This document shows, one piece after another, positions 23,337-33,132 of a stretch of 64,000 nt of DNA (position 1 is the first letter of the stretch; each line of letters starts with the position of its first letter). Made by a program: the position numbers and the translations under genes. This DNA is from an uncultured Butyricimonas sp. (GTDB lineage Bacteria > Bacteroidota > Bacteroidia > Bacteroidales > Marinifilaceae), in NCBI GenBank assembly GCA_944321845.1, contig CALUMT010000020.1, positions 104,888-168,887 on the forward strand, written 5' to 3'. The notes beneath the pieces are model-generated. The model was given only the letters and a program-made list of their open reading frames with translations. It did no database searches and was not told where the DNA came from.

Positions 23337-26045
23337 TCAATTCTGCACTGGATCATATTTCTGATCTATTCCCCGTTCCTTCAAACTAATTCCTTCTTTC
23401 ATCCAACGAGGCATCGGAGCATCCTTCAAATAGTAATCAAAAAATTGTTGTAAACGGATGGACCAATCGATTTCAGCTGCTCGATTATATAAGAAATGCC
23501 GTTCACCCTTATAATTCAACAACCAAGCTGGTTTTTGCAAACGACGCATAGCCAGAAAAAGATTCAATCCCTCGGAATAAGGCACCGCCTCATCTTTATC
23601 ACAGTGGAAAATCAGCAAAGGGGTCTGTATTTTATCCGCGTTGAATATCGGAGAATTCCGGATATACATTTCTGGATCTTCCCACAACGTTTTTCCCATA
23701 CGACTTTGTGTTTCCTCGTACATGAACATACGAGGCATACCGCTTCCCTGTCGAATTCCCGTGTAAGCAGATACCATACTGGAAACCGCCGCCCCAGGAC
23801 TAGCACAACGGAAAATATTCGTACGAGTCACCAGATAAGCCACTTGATACCCCGACCAGCTATGCCCTTGCACCCCGATGCGGTCTTTATCTGCAATTCC
23901 CCGGTCAATCAGCATCTGGGTTCCGCTAACCACGGCGTTATAACTACTCTCCCCGGGAGCCCCAACCGTAAAGTGGACATCTGGCATAAACACCACATAC
24001 CCGTTGCTGACATAAGTCACCACGTTTATCATTCCACTGCTTAACATGGGGATGGGATAACCATGCAAATCTTGCGTGTGAGTCTCATAGAAATTCACAA
24101 TAACGGGATAACGGCGAGTTGGATCGTAATCCTCCGGCAAATAAAGCAAGCCACGATTTCTCTTCCCCTCGTAATTCGTCCACCCCACCAACTGAACACT
24201 TCCCCAGTTATAATCCTTTCGCCGGGGATTCACGTCCGTTAGACGCATCGGTTTCTTGAAATCCGTACGACTCCACCAGATATCCCGGAACTCTGTATAA
24301 CTCTGCCGTATAAACATACAATACTTACCATCTTCCGAGAACTGCTTAACGCTCACGTTATAGGGACCTTCCATGAGTTTTTCTATTTTTCGGGAAGGAG
24401 TCAACACGTAAATCCCCTCGTCAAGCGTCTCCGTATTCAAGGTTTTCAAGAAAATATCCCGTTTAACATCCAAATCTACGACCTCGTAATCCGCCTCCAA
24501 ACAACGCAAGACAGTCCGGTGCTTTCTTCCCCAACCGTTCGTCAAGGAATAAGGAACCTCCTTGCCAGTCAGATCAATCACCCACATATCATATTTATCG
24601 TAAAGCACGACCTTATCCCCGCCATCCAACCATCCGGCAATACCGTAAGCATCTGCGGGTTTCGGCAGATCATGCTCTTCATTATAAACAGGATAACCGA
24701 TAACGGAAGAAATATCCGTTAATTGTCCTTTCTCCGGGTCCAAGGCATACCACGTTTTCTTTTCAGCGTGATAGAAAAGCGCAAACTTCCCATTGGGACT
24801 CCATTTCGGGGTTTCTCGGAAATCCTTGTATAACAACTTTTTCTCACCAGTCTCGATATTAGACAGATACCAATCGGCATGAGTATCATCTCGCCAGTCT
24901 GAAAAACGACGATAGGGCGCCTCATCCGCGTACAGAATATATTTGTACGAGTCACAATTAGGCGTAATCACGTTATCCATACCACCAGGAACAACTTCCA
25001 CGCATTTCCGTGAATCCACATGGTATACGTAACGAGGAGGGTCAAACCGATCACCTCCTTCATGCTCCTGTCTGCTTTGGGCGTAGGTATCATTCCATGA
25101 CCAAAGTTCCAATTCGAAACTTTTATCCGGCTCAACTTTCGGCTTACGTTTGACGGGGACTTTCGTATCCACGTTCACGTACATACTTCTTCCCCCATTA
25201 AACGGAGAATTCAATCCCCCAACAACCTTATAATCTCCCATGAGTTCAACCGTCTTGGTATCCAACAAAAGATGGCATTCCCCATCCTCTATATCAAACT
25301 GATATACCAGGTCCGGTTCTCTCAACGAGGTATCCGATTTCACCGTAAATACCCCACCTTTCCCATCTCGATCCAAAGAGAAATTCACCAGCGGTGCTTT
25401 TGTGTTTCCATAGATCAAACGCTGTTTTCCCCTCACCGGCCCGGCATAAAGCGACTTGCACCCATTCTCTTCCCGCGTATAAATGATGGAACGATCTTCT
25501 CGAAATAAAGAATAATCAGTAACACCATCTATCACGACAGAATCTCCCGTTTCGTAATTCCAAACGACCAATCGTTCCCCACCTTTTCTCTCCTTCATGG
25601 CTTCCTCCGAATAAGTATATATTATCTCTGGAGAATAATTACTTTCCCGAAAACTCCACGGACGATCCCAGTATATTCGTTTCATACTACGCAAAGAAAG
25701 TAAGAATGTGGAATCACATGTTTGCCCCGTGCTATCCAAAGGCGATGGTTCTACGGTATATCTTAATGCCCGACCATGATCAAAGAAATTTACCTCCTTT
25801 ACGTTTGGCAATTCATAAATCTTATTCCCCCAAACGTCTCGTAAATACATCACGGGAATATCTTTTTCATGCTTATCCCTATTGATATACACAAAACTAT
25901 AAGCGACCCACTTACCATCTTGTGACATCTGTTGAATATCCACTCTTCGCCACAAATCATAAGAGTCCAAATCCAATACTTTTTTTTGTGCAAAAATTCC
26001 TATAGGAATCCACATCAACAATATTAAAAGAATATTTCTCCTCAT
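23337..26045 (-). CDS. Secreted S9 prolyl-oligopeptidase-family peptidase (902 aa)
   Basis: Serine peptidase of clan SC, exported by a type I signal peptide (cleavage near GIFAQ|KK). A long N-terminal beta-propeller-like part (about 25-620) precedes the alpha/beta-hydrolase domain. Catalytic residues: Ser729 in GHSWSGYQVAY, Asp in FHCDKDEAVPYSE (about 810) and His in GERHFLYN (about 850). It differs from its three neighbours: it is 125 residues longer, has GHSWSG instead of GHSGGG, and its propeller is divergent, so it probably cuts other peptides. Last gene of the operon, 31 nt after the preceding peptidase. Family is firm, substrate is not. Confidence 0.9.
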   Translation of the reverse strand: MRRNILLILLMWIPIGIFAQKKVLDLDSYDLWRRVDIQQMSQDGKWVAYSFVYINRDKHEKDIPVMYLRDVWGNKIYELPNVKEVNFFDHGRALRYTVEPSPLDSTGQTCDSTFLLSLRSMKRIYWDRPWSFRESNYSPEIIYTYSEEAMKERKGGERLVVWNYETGDSVVIDGVTDYSLFREDRSIIYTREENGCKSLYAGPVRGKQRLIYGNTKAPLVNFSLDRDGKGGVFTVKSDTSLREPDLVYQFDIEDGECHLLLDTKTVELMGDYKVVGGLNSPFNGGRSMYVNVDTKVPVKRKPKVEPDKSFELELWSWNDTYAQSRQEHEGGDRFDPPRYVYHVDSRKCVEVVPGGMDNVITPNCDSYKYILYADEAPYRRFSDWRDDTHADWYLSNIETGEKKLLYKDFRETPKWSPNGKFALFYHAEKKTWYALDPEKGQLTDISSVIGYPVYNEEHDLPKPADAYGIAGWLDGGDKVVLYDKYDMWVIDLTGKEVPYSLTNGWGRKHRTVLRCLEADYEVVDLDVKRDIFLKTLNTETLDEGIYVLTPSRKIEKLMEGPYNVSVKQFSEDGKYCMFIRQSYTEFRDIWWSRTDFKKPMRLTDVNPRRKDYNWGSVQLVGWTNYEGKRNRGLLYLPEDYDPTRRYPVIVNFYETHTQDLHGYPIPMLSSGMINVVTYVSNGYVVFMPDVHFTVGAPGESSYNAVVSGTQMLIDRGIADKDRIGVQGHSWSGYQVAYLVTRTNIFRCASPGAAVSSMVSAYTGIRQGSGMPRMFMYEETQSRMGKTLWEDPEMYIRNSPIFNADKIQTPLLIFHCDKDEAVPYSEGLNLFLAMRRLQKPAWLLNYKGERHFLYNRAAEIDWSIRLQQFFDYYLKDAPMPRWMKEGISLKERGIDQKYDPVQN

Positions 26046-26076
26046 ATCTACAATTTATTATTTTAATAGCAGAGTA

Positions 26077-28410
26077 TCAACGCTCCATAAAATAATCCAT
26101 ATTCCCTTGCCAATCCGCTGAAGCATCCCCCAAAAGGTGCTTAGCAAAATGAAACCACAACTTCCTTTCAAAAAAATCTTCATCCGCACTGGAAAATCCA
26201 TGTGTACTACCCGGCAATACTAACATATCAAAATTTTTACGAGCTTTAATCAACGCATCCACAACTCGCAACGTATTGGCAGGATGTACTGTATGATCCA
26301 TATCTCCCGTCACAATCAACAACCCTCCTTTATAATTATTTACTAATTCTTGGTTGGTCCTACTTCTTGTCTCAAAGGTAACAACCTCATGTTCATTCCC
26401 TAAGCTATCTTTCACTATACGTTTTTTCTCCTGTACTCCGAAATGTATTTCTACCCAACCTTTATTATAAATATTATTATCATGGTTGCCGGCAGAAGAT
26501 ACTGCAGCACTATAAAAATCCGGATAAGTCAATAATGCAGCCGTTGACATAAACCCTCCTCCGGAATGGCCGAATATTCCGACTTTTGTTCCATCAATAA
26601 AGGAATATCTTTGAGCTAATTGTTCAATGGCATATTTATCATCAACTAAAGGATAATCTCGTTGATTTCCATAACCATATGTATGGTAATACTTTCCCCT
26701 CATAGGCGTACCTCCTCTATGTCCTACTGATATTACAATAAAACCGACCTGCGCCAATCGAGTATTCAAATCATCACTTAAGGTGAAACGAGTTGGAACG
26801 TACTCATAGAAAGGTCCTGGATAAACAGATGAAATAATCGGATATTTCTTATTAGGATCAAAATCAGCAGGTTTCCACATTACACCATATAAATCAGTTA
26901 CCCCATCAGCCGCTTTTACTTTAAACCTCTCGGGAGCACGCCAACCTAAAGCTTTTGCTTGAGTTAAATCTGGCTTTTCCAATTGCATAATAATTTTACC
27001 TTTTTCATTTCGCAAAACATTAATCGGCTCCAAATCCACTCTAGAATAACTATCAACGAAAAAACGACAGGAAGGTGATATAGAAACTTCATGACTCGCA
27101 TTCTCCGGAGTCAACAAAGTTATTGCGTTACTTTTATCTAGATCTGCCCGATAAAGAATATAATAATAAGGATCCACATGAGACTCTTTTCCGAAGCCGA
27201 TAAAATAAATTTGACGATTCAACGTATCTATTTTCATTATTGGACCAGCAACCCAGGGACCAGAGGTCACTTGGTGTTTCAAATTTCCATCTTTATCATA
27301 TAGATAATAATGTCCCCATCCTGAACGTTCAGAACGAAATAAAATTTCATTACCATCATCCAAGAAGGCAATATTACGCATCTGATAATCAAGATAAGGC
27401 TTATCTGTCTCATGTATCAAAACCTTCACCTCTCCCGTTTCTGTATTCACAACACAGACGTCACATTCATCCCAAGTTCTTTTATAACGCTGTACATACA
27501 AACGCTCTCCATCCTTACTTGCATACAACACATCAATATACTGATCCTTCCATCGGGTAATATCGATTTTCTTCACCACTCTTTTCTCAACATCTCCAAT
27601 TAACAATTCATACTGAATCACGTGCTCATCACCTGCCAACTCCGCTTTATAAGTCTTCAATTGTGGACGTGGTTCAGCCAAAGCATCAACAAGCCATAAT
27701 TCCTTCACTTTACGAGCATCTTCTCTAACAACATAAAATCGATTAGATTTTCCCAACCATTTGGCGGAACAACCAAAACGGTCGTCATACTCACCTTCAT
27801 CTTCTCGGTTAAAAGAATAATCCCGTTCTCCATCAAAAGTCAATTGGACCTCTGTCGTATCCTTCCCTTTCGTCGGATTACCTACCACGTACAAATTATG
27901 TAATTTGGCAAATAACATGTATGAACTATCTGGAGAATAGTACATCCAATAGGGCAAATATTCTTCTTGCTTTTTTTCCTTTATAACAACTAACTCCTTC
28001 GTTTTTATATTATAGGAGAAATTATTTCTATCAAAATAAAACGTAATAGTTTCCCCATCTGGCTCAAATTCAAAATTTATATCAAAATCTCGATGATTAT
28101 AAGCTTTACGAGTAATCTCACTAATTTTTGATAACAATTCCGTATTACTAAATAACAATTGCTTTTCTTTCCGGGTTGGATTCACGTAGTAATAAAAATT
28201 TCCCTCTCCCGTTTGAAAAGAATACCAAAAACAATCTGTATTATTTATAAAACGGGGATGTACTTCCAAAGAATTATTAACGATTGGCACCTTGGTCAAT
28301 TGTCTGAATTTTTCAGCCAATGCATAATTTGCTTTCTGCTGTCCCAAGGCACCAATGGCTAATAGACATAAACCACATAAAACTATCCAATTTTTCATTC
28401 TTCTATTCAT
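26077..28410 (-). CDS. Secreted DPP-IV-type S9 peptidase, tandem copy C
   Basis: A 777-residue exported serine peptidase with an N-terminal DPP-IV-like beta-propeller (about 60-520) and a C-terminal peptidase S9 domain. Catalytic residues: Ser616 in GHSGGGFMSTAALL, Asp in TGDMDHTVHP (about 700) and His in PGSTHGFSSAD (about 740). The signal peptide ends near GALGQ|QK. DPP-IV-type enzymes release dipeptides from peptide N-termini in the periplasm or at the surface. It is a close paralogue of the two upstream genes; its first 8 nt overlap the end of the preceding gene. An internal Met at residue 5 is a possible start. Confidence 0.92.
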   Translation of the reverse strand: MNRRMKNWIVLCGLCLLAIGALGQQKANYALAEKFRQLTKVPIVNNSLEVHPRFINNTDCFWYSFQTGEGNFYYYVNPTRKEKQLLFSNTELLSKISEITRKAYNHRDFDINFEFEPDGETITFYFDRNNFSYNIKTKELVVIKEKKQEEYLPYWMYYSPDSSYMLFAKLHNLYVVGNPTKGKDTTEVQLTFDGERDYSFNREDEGEYDDRFGCSAKWLGKSNRFYVVREDARKVKELWLVDALAEPRPQLKTYKAELAGDEHVIQYELLIGDVEKRVVKKIDITRWKDQYIDVLYASKDGERLYVQRYKRTWDECDVCVVNTETGEVKVLIHETDKPYLDYQMRNIAFLDDGNEILFRSERSGWGHYYLYDKDGNLKHQVTSGPWVAGPIMKIDTLNRQIYFIGFGKESHVDPYYYILYRADLDKSNAITLLTPENASHEVSISPSCRFFVDSYSRVDLEPINVLRNEKGKIIMQLEKPDLTQAKALGWRAPERFKVKAADGVTDLYGVMWKPADFDPNKKYPIISSVYPGPFYEYVPTRFTLSDDLNTRLAQVGFIVISVGHRGGTPMRGKYYHTYGYGNQRDYPLVDDKYAIEQLAQRYSFIDGTKVGIFGHSGGGFMSTAALLTYPDFYSAAVSSAGNHDNNIYNKGWVEIHFGVQEKKRIVKDSLGNEHEVVTFETRSRTNQELVNNYKGGLLIVTGDMDHTVHPANTLRVVDALIKARKNFDMLVLPGSTHGFSSADEDFFERKLWFHFAKHLLGDASADWQGNMDYFMER

Positions 28411-30736
28411 TTTTGCGATTCTTGTATTCCTCTATCTCTGAAAAATAATCTCCTGTATTATCTCCTAAAAGTAAACGGGCAAAATGAAACCACATTTTTC
28501 TCTCATAGAACGTCTCCGCGGCCCCTCCAAATCCATGATTCTCCTCAGGAAGGATGATCATATCAAAATTCTTACCCGCCTTTATCAAAGCATCCGCCAT
28601 ACGCAACGTATGCGCCGGATGTACATTATCATCCATCCAACCATGAATTAATAACAATCCTCCCTTATAATTTTGAGCCAATTGCATATTCGTGGAAACA
28701 CTAAACTTAAATACACTTTCAGTTCTATCGCCATGTACACTATCCTTTATTTCCACTTTCTCTTCCTTTACCCCATGATGAACCTCTCCCCACCAACGGT
28801 TATAAATCCGATTATCATGATTCCCGGCACAAGAAACGGCTGCCGTATAAAAATCAGGATAGGTACAAATTGCCGCTGTCGACATAAACCCTCCTCCCGA
28901 ATGTCCATAAATACCAACCTTTTTCCGATTAATGAAGGGATAACGATCCGCCAATTGTTCTATCACGTATTTATCATCTGCCAAGGGATAATCTCGTAGC
29001 CGCCCATAGCTATAAGTATGATAAAATTTACCTCGCATAGGTGTTCCGCCCCGATGCCCCACGGCAATCACAATAAAACCTAACTGAGCCAATCGAGTGT
29101 TATCGTCATGCAATAAAGCAAATTGTGTCGGTACATGTTCATAAAATGGTCCCGGATAAACGGAAGATATAATCGGGTAACACTTGGTGGAATCAAAATC
29201 AAATGGTTTCCACATCACCCCATACAAATCTGTGACACCATCTGCAGCTTTCACCTTAAATCGTTCCGGGGCTTTCCACCCCATCTCCAAAGCTCGCCGG
29301 ATATCTGGTTTCGCCAATTCCATAAGCGCCCGTCCCTTTCTGTCTTTCAACACGATACGTGGTACCATATCCACCCGTTCACTGATGTCTACAAAATAAT
29401 TAAACGACTCTGAGAAATAAACATTATGATTTGCATTATCAAATGTCAATTGAGTCAAGCTCTCTGGCTTATCGATATTCACCTTACACAAGGTATAATA
29501 ATAAGGATCAATATTCTCATCTTTTCCTAAAGCATAAAAATACAAGGTCCGCCCCACAGTATCTATTTCGGCGTAAGGACCAGCAACCCATCCACCTTGC
29601 GTGATTGCATGTTTGAAATTTCCCTCATTGTCATAAAGATAATAATGTCCCCACCCCGTACGTTCAGAACGATAAATTATATCTTTTGCATCATTAAGAA
29701 ACATAATATTCGCCATCTTATAATCCATGTAAGGCTTATCCTCCTCATGGATCAACACCTTAACCTTCCCAGTCTCAACATCGGCCACGCAGACTTCTTG
29801 AATATTGAATGCCCGATTCCGTCGTTCAAAATAAATTTTACTTCCATCATCAGATGTGTATAATATTGACATGTACTGTCCCGGCCATTTATTCGCATCC
29901 ATTTTTGTCATTTTTTTTGTTGCGATGTCTATGACCACTAGTTCCACATCACCAACTTCCTTATCTCCCGGCATCGGGTATTTATAAGTAATCAATTTAG
30001 GTCGAGGTTCATTCATAACATCCACCAATCCCAATTCGCCACACCTCCGGTAATCTTCCCGTACTGCACAAACCCGCTTCGAATCCTTCAGCCAGATAGC
30101 ATGCGTTCTCGTGGGGAAAGTATCCGCCTCTTCCTCCGCGTAAGAATACTCCTTCATCCCGTCCATTGTCAACTGTACCATTGTAGAATCCATTCCCTTT
30201 TTCTTATTCCCCATAATATACAGGTTGTGATTCTTGGCAAACATAATATACAGGCTATCCGGAGAATACTTTTCCCACAACTCAATCATCGGCTTAGGAA
30301 TCAACGTATCCACTCGCTCCACCTTTTTAGTTTTCATATCATAACGATATTTATACTTCTCAAAATCAAAGGTAAAGACTGTCTGTTTTTTATTAAACTT
30401 TCCTCCTTGAAGTCTAAAATCCTTGGTATTATACGCCTCTCTTGTCATTTCACTAATCTGTCCCAACAATTCCTCCGTATCAAATAATAATCTTTTTTCC
30501 CGTTTAGCCGGATTCACGTAATAATACTTTGTTCCTTCTTCTGTCGTAAAGGAAAAATAAAAACAATCTGTCCCGTTTATGAAATACGGATATATCGACA
30601 AACTATTTTGCTCCGCAATCCTGAAATTCTCAAACGTGAAACGATTTGCTAACTCGTAATTCGCTTTTTGTTGCGCATAACACACCAATTTTGTCAATAA
30701 AAACATTGACAAAAACAGTATATAACGTACTTTCAT
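28403..30736 (-). CDS. Secreted DPP-IV-type S9 peptidase, tandem copy B
   Basis: A 777-residue paralogue of its neighbours, with a signal peptide ending near VCYAQ|QK, a DPP-IV-like propeller and an S9 domain. Catalytic Ser613 in GHSGGGFMSTAAIC, Asp in HGWMDDNVHPAHT (about 697) and His in PEENHGFGGAA (about 736). It differs from the other copies around the acidic residue (HGWMDD rather than TGDMD) and at the catalytic His region, which may reflect a different substrate pocket. It lies 8 nt downstream of copy A and overlaps copy C by 8 nt, so translation is probably coupled. Confidence 0.92.
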   Translation of the reverse strand: MKVRYILFLSMFLLTKLVCYAQQKANYELANRFTFENFRIAEQNSLSIYPYFINGTDCFYFSFTTEEGTKYYYVNPAKREKRLLFDTEELLGQISEMTREAYNTKDFRLQGGKFNKKQTVFTFDFEKYKYRYDMKTKKVERVDTLIPKPMIELWEKYSPDSLYIMFAKNHNLYIMGNKKKGMDSTMVQLTMDGMKEYSYAEEEADTFPTRTHAIWLKDSKRVCAVREDYRRCGELGLVDVMNEPRPKLITYKYPMPGDKEVGDVELVVIDIATKKMTKMDANKWPGQYMSILYTSDDGSKIYFERRNRAFNIQEVCVADVETGKVKVLIHEEDKPYMDYKMANIMFLNDAKDIIYRSERTGWGHYYLYDNEGNFKHAITQGGWVAGPYAEIDTVGRTLYFYALGKDENIDPYYYTLCKVNIDKPESLTQLTFDNANHNVYFSESFNYFVDISERVDMVPRIVLKDRKGRALMELAKPDIRRALEMGWKAPERFKVKAADGVTDLYGVMWKPFDFDSTKCYPIISSVYPGPFYEHVPTQFALLHDDNTRLAQLGFIVIAVGHRGGTPMRGKFYHTYSYGRLRDYPLADDKYVIEQLADRYPFINRKKVGIYGHSGGGFMSTAAICTYPDFYTAAVSCAGNHDNRIYNRWWGEVHHGVKEEKVEIKDSVHGDRTESVFKFSVSTNMQLAQNYKGGLLLIHGWMDDNVHPAHTLRMADALIKAGKNFDMIILPEENHGFGGAAETFYERKMWFHFARLLLGDNTGDYFSEIEEYKNRKNE

Positions 30737-30744
30737 TTTCTCTA

Positions 30745-33081
30745 TTATTTAGTATTCTTATATTCTTCTATTTCTCCATAGAAATCCGCCGTTGTATCAC
30801 CTAAAAGATATTTGGCAAAATGATACCATAATTTCCTTTCAAAAAACTTATCCGCCCTCCCGTAACCATGAGTCGCCCCAGGCAAAACCAGCATATCAAA
30901 ATTTTTTCCAGCTTCGATAAGAGCCTGCACCATACGCAATGTATGTGCCGGATGCACATTCTTATCCATATCTCCAGTCACCAACAGTAAATGTCCTTTT
31001 AGATTCTTAGCCAATTCCATATTAGTCGGAACTTTTACTGAAAACTCGGACACCTCTCTATCTCCATTCACGCTATCCTTCACAACGGTTTTCCGTTCTT
31101 TCACACCATGATGTATCTCGACCCAACCATTGTTATAAATATTATTATCGTGATTCCCGGAAGAAGATACGGCTGCAGTATAAAAATCCGGATAAGTACA
31201 AATTGCCGCAGTTGACATAAACCCTCCTCCTGAATGTCCAAATATTCCCACTTTCGTTCCATCTATAAAAGAGTATCTATCTGCCAATTGCTCTATAGCA
31301 TATTTATCATCCGCCAAAGGATAATCCCGTAATTTACCATAACCGTAACGATGATAATATTTCCCTCTCATGGGACTACCTCCTCGATGCCCCATGGACA
31401 CAACAATGAATCCTACTTGCGCCAATCGCATATTATAACTATCATCAAGGCTAAAACCAGTGGACACGTATTCAAAAAAAGGGCCAGGATAAACAGAAGA
31501 AATAATTGGATATTTCTTGTTCGGATCAAAATCCGCCGGTTTCCACATAATCCCATGTATATCGGTCAAACCATCTGCCGCTTTTACCACAAAACGTTCA
31601 GGAGCTTTCCATCCCATCTCGTAAGCCCGATGCAAATCAGGCTTGGCCAATTCATTTATAACTACATTACCCTTATTATCTTTTAAAACAAATACTGGTT
31701 CCATATCTACTCTGGAATAAGTATCCACAAAATACTTGCAAGAAGGAGAAAAAGAAGCCTTATGTTGGCCATCCTCTGGACTCAGTAACATCACCCCTTC
31801 TTTATCTACATTGGCTTTCACCACTTGATAATAATAAGGATTCATCTTCTTATCATACCCGTGAGCATAAATATAAAGAACTCTCCCGATCGTATCAATA
31901 GCAGCAATCTGTCCGGCAACCCAGTCGCCGGAAGTAATCACGTTCTTTAAATTTCCCTCTCCGTCATAATGGTAATAATGTCCCCAACCTGTACGTTCGG
32001 ATCTATACAATATATCTTTTCCGTCATTCAAGAAGGCGATATTACGCATATGATAATCAATATAAGGTTTATCCACCTCGTTAATTAATACCTTAACCTC
32101 TCCGGTTCTTGTGTCCCCAACGCATAATTCAACCTCATCCCGAACTCTCTTATAACGCTCAAAATAAATTCGGTCTCCCTCTTCCGACACGAAACGGACC
32201 TCCACATCTTGATCTTGCCATTTATCTATATTAATGTTTACAAGGTTATGTGTTTCCACGTCAATAACGGACAAGACACATTGAGACACCTCTTTACTCC
32301 CTGCCATATCATATTTATATCGCTCAACGATAGGACGAGGCTGCGCCAAACTATTAATAACAGCCATCTCTCCACACTTTCGCGCATCCCGACGCAACAC
32401 ATAAATCTTATTAACTTTTGGGAACCAGCGCCCAGCCATTTCCATTTCAACATTAGATGTTGTATCCTCATCTGCTCGGGCATAAGAAAAATACAATTCA
32501 CCGTCTGTTGTCAATTGAATTTCCGTTGTATCTACTCCCTTATTTTTATTTCCTTTCACGAAAAGGTTATGATTTTTAGCATACACGATATAACGATTAT
32601 CCGGAGAAAAAGACATCCACGAATAACGCTCTTCCATTTGTTCTTCTTCTTTTTCTGGCAATTGCTTCACTTGACGAGTTCGACGATTAAACTCATAACA
32701 TTTTCCTCTCATTTCAAACGTCATTCTCTCCAAATCTTTTGAAAACTCTAAACCAGAAATGCTCAGATTTTTCTCATCATAAGCTTCCCGAGTAAAATTA
32801 CTCACTCCTTGAGCAATATCTGTATTATTAAATAGCATAGTCTTTTTACCCTTCACAGGATCTACTAAATAATACTTTATTCCTTCATCTGTTCGGAAAG
32901 AAAACCAAAACGTCTCACTTCTATTAATAAAATGGGGTATAATTTGTAAGCTATTTTTTGCAGCAATTCCAGAAAAATCTACTTGTGTAAACTTTTCCGC
33001 CAATTTATAGTTAGCCTTCTGTTGGGCTTTCAATTCGATGCAAGAGCCTAACAACAACAATACATACAATACTATTCTCAT
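30745..33081 (-). CDS. Secreted DPP-IV-type S9 peptidase, tandem copy A
   Basis: First of three tandem paralogues, 778 residues. The signal peptide ends near ELKAQ|QK; all three copies then begin with a QQKANY-type mature start. The propeller covers about 60-520. Catalytic Ser617 in GHSGGGFMSTAAIC, Asp in TGDMDKNVHPAHT (about 700), His in PGATHGYGRAD (about 740). The block DFDPNKKYPIISSVYPGPF in the catalytic domain is nearly identical to copy C. It follows the PKD-like lipoprotein by about 50 nt on the same strand, which links peptide cutting to SusC/SusD import. Confidence 0.92.
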   Translation of the reverse strand: MRIVLYVLLLLGSCIELKAQQKANYKLAEKFTQVDFSGIAAKNSLQIIPHFINRSETFWFSFRTDEGIKYYLVDPVKGKKTMLFNNTDIAQGVSNFTREAYDEKNLSISGLEFSKDLERMTFEMRGKCYEFNRRTRQVKQLPEKEEEQMEERYSWMSFSPDNRYIVYAKNHNLFVKGNKNKGVDTTEIQLTTDGELYFSYARADEDTTSNVEMEMAGRWFPKVNKIYVLRRDARKCGEMAVINSLAQPRPIVERYKYDMAGSKEVSQCVLSVIDVETHNLVNINIDKWQDQDVEVRFVSEEGDRIYFERYKRVRDEVELCVGDTRTGEVKVLINEVDKPYIDYHMRNIAFLNDGKDILYRSERTGWGHYYHYDGEGNLKNVITSGDWVAGQIAAIDTIGRVLYIYAHGYDKKMNPYYYQVVKANVDKEGVMLLSPEDGQHKASFSPSCKYFVDTYSRVDMEPVFVLKDNKGNVVINELAKPDLHRAYEMGWKAPERFVVKAADGLTDIHGIMWKPADFDPNKKYPIISSVYPGPFFEYVSTGFSLDDSYNMRLAQVGFIVVSMGHRGGSPMRGKYYHRYGYGKLRDYPLADDKYAIEQLADRYSFIDGTKVGIFGHSGGGFMSTAAICTYPDFYTAAVSSSGNHDNNIYNNGWVEIHHGVKERKTVVKDSVNGDREVSEFSVKVPTNMELAKNLKGHLLLVTGDMDKNVHPAHTLRMVQALIEAGKNFDMLVLPGATHGYGRADKFFERKLWYHFAKYLLGDTTADFYGEIEEYKNTK

Positions 33082-33132
33082 TCTCCTATCCTTTATATGT
33101 TAGAAAAGAAGGGGAATAATCCCCCTTCATTT

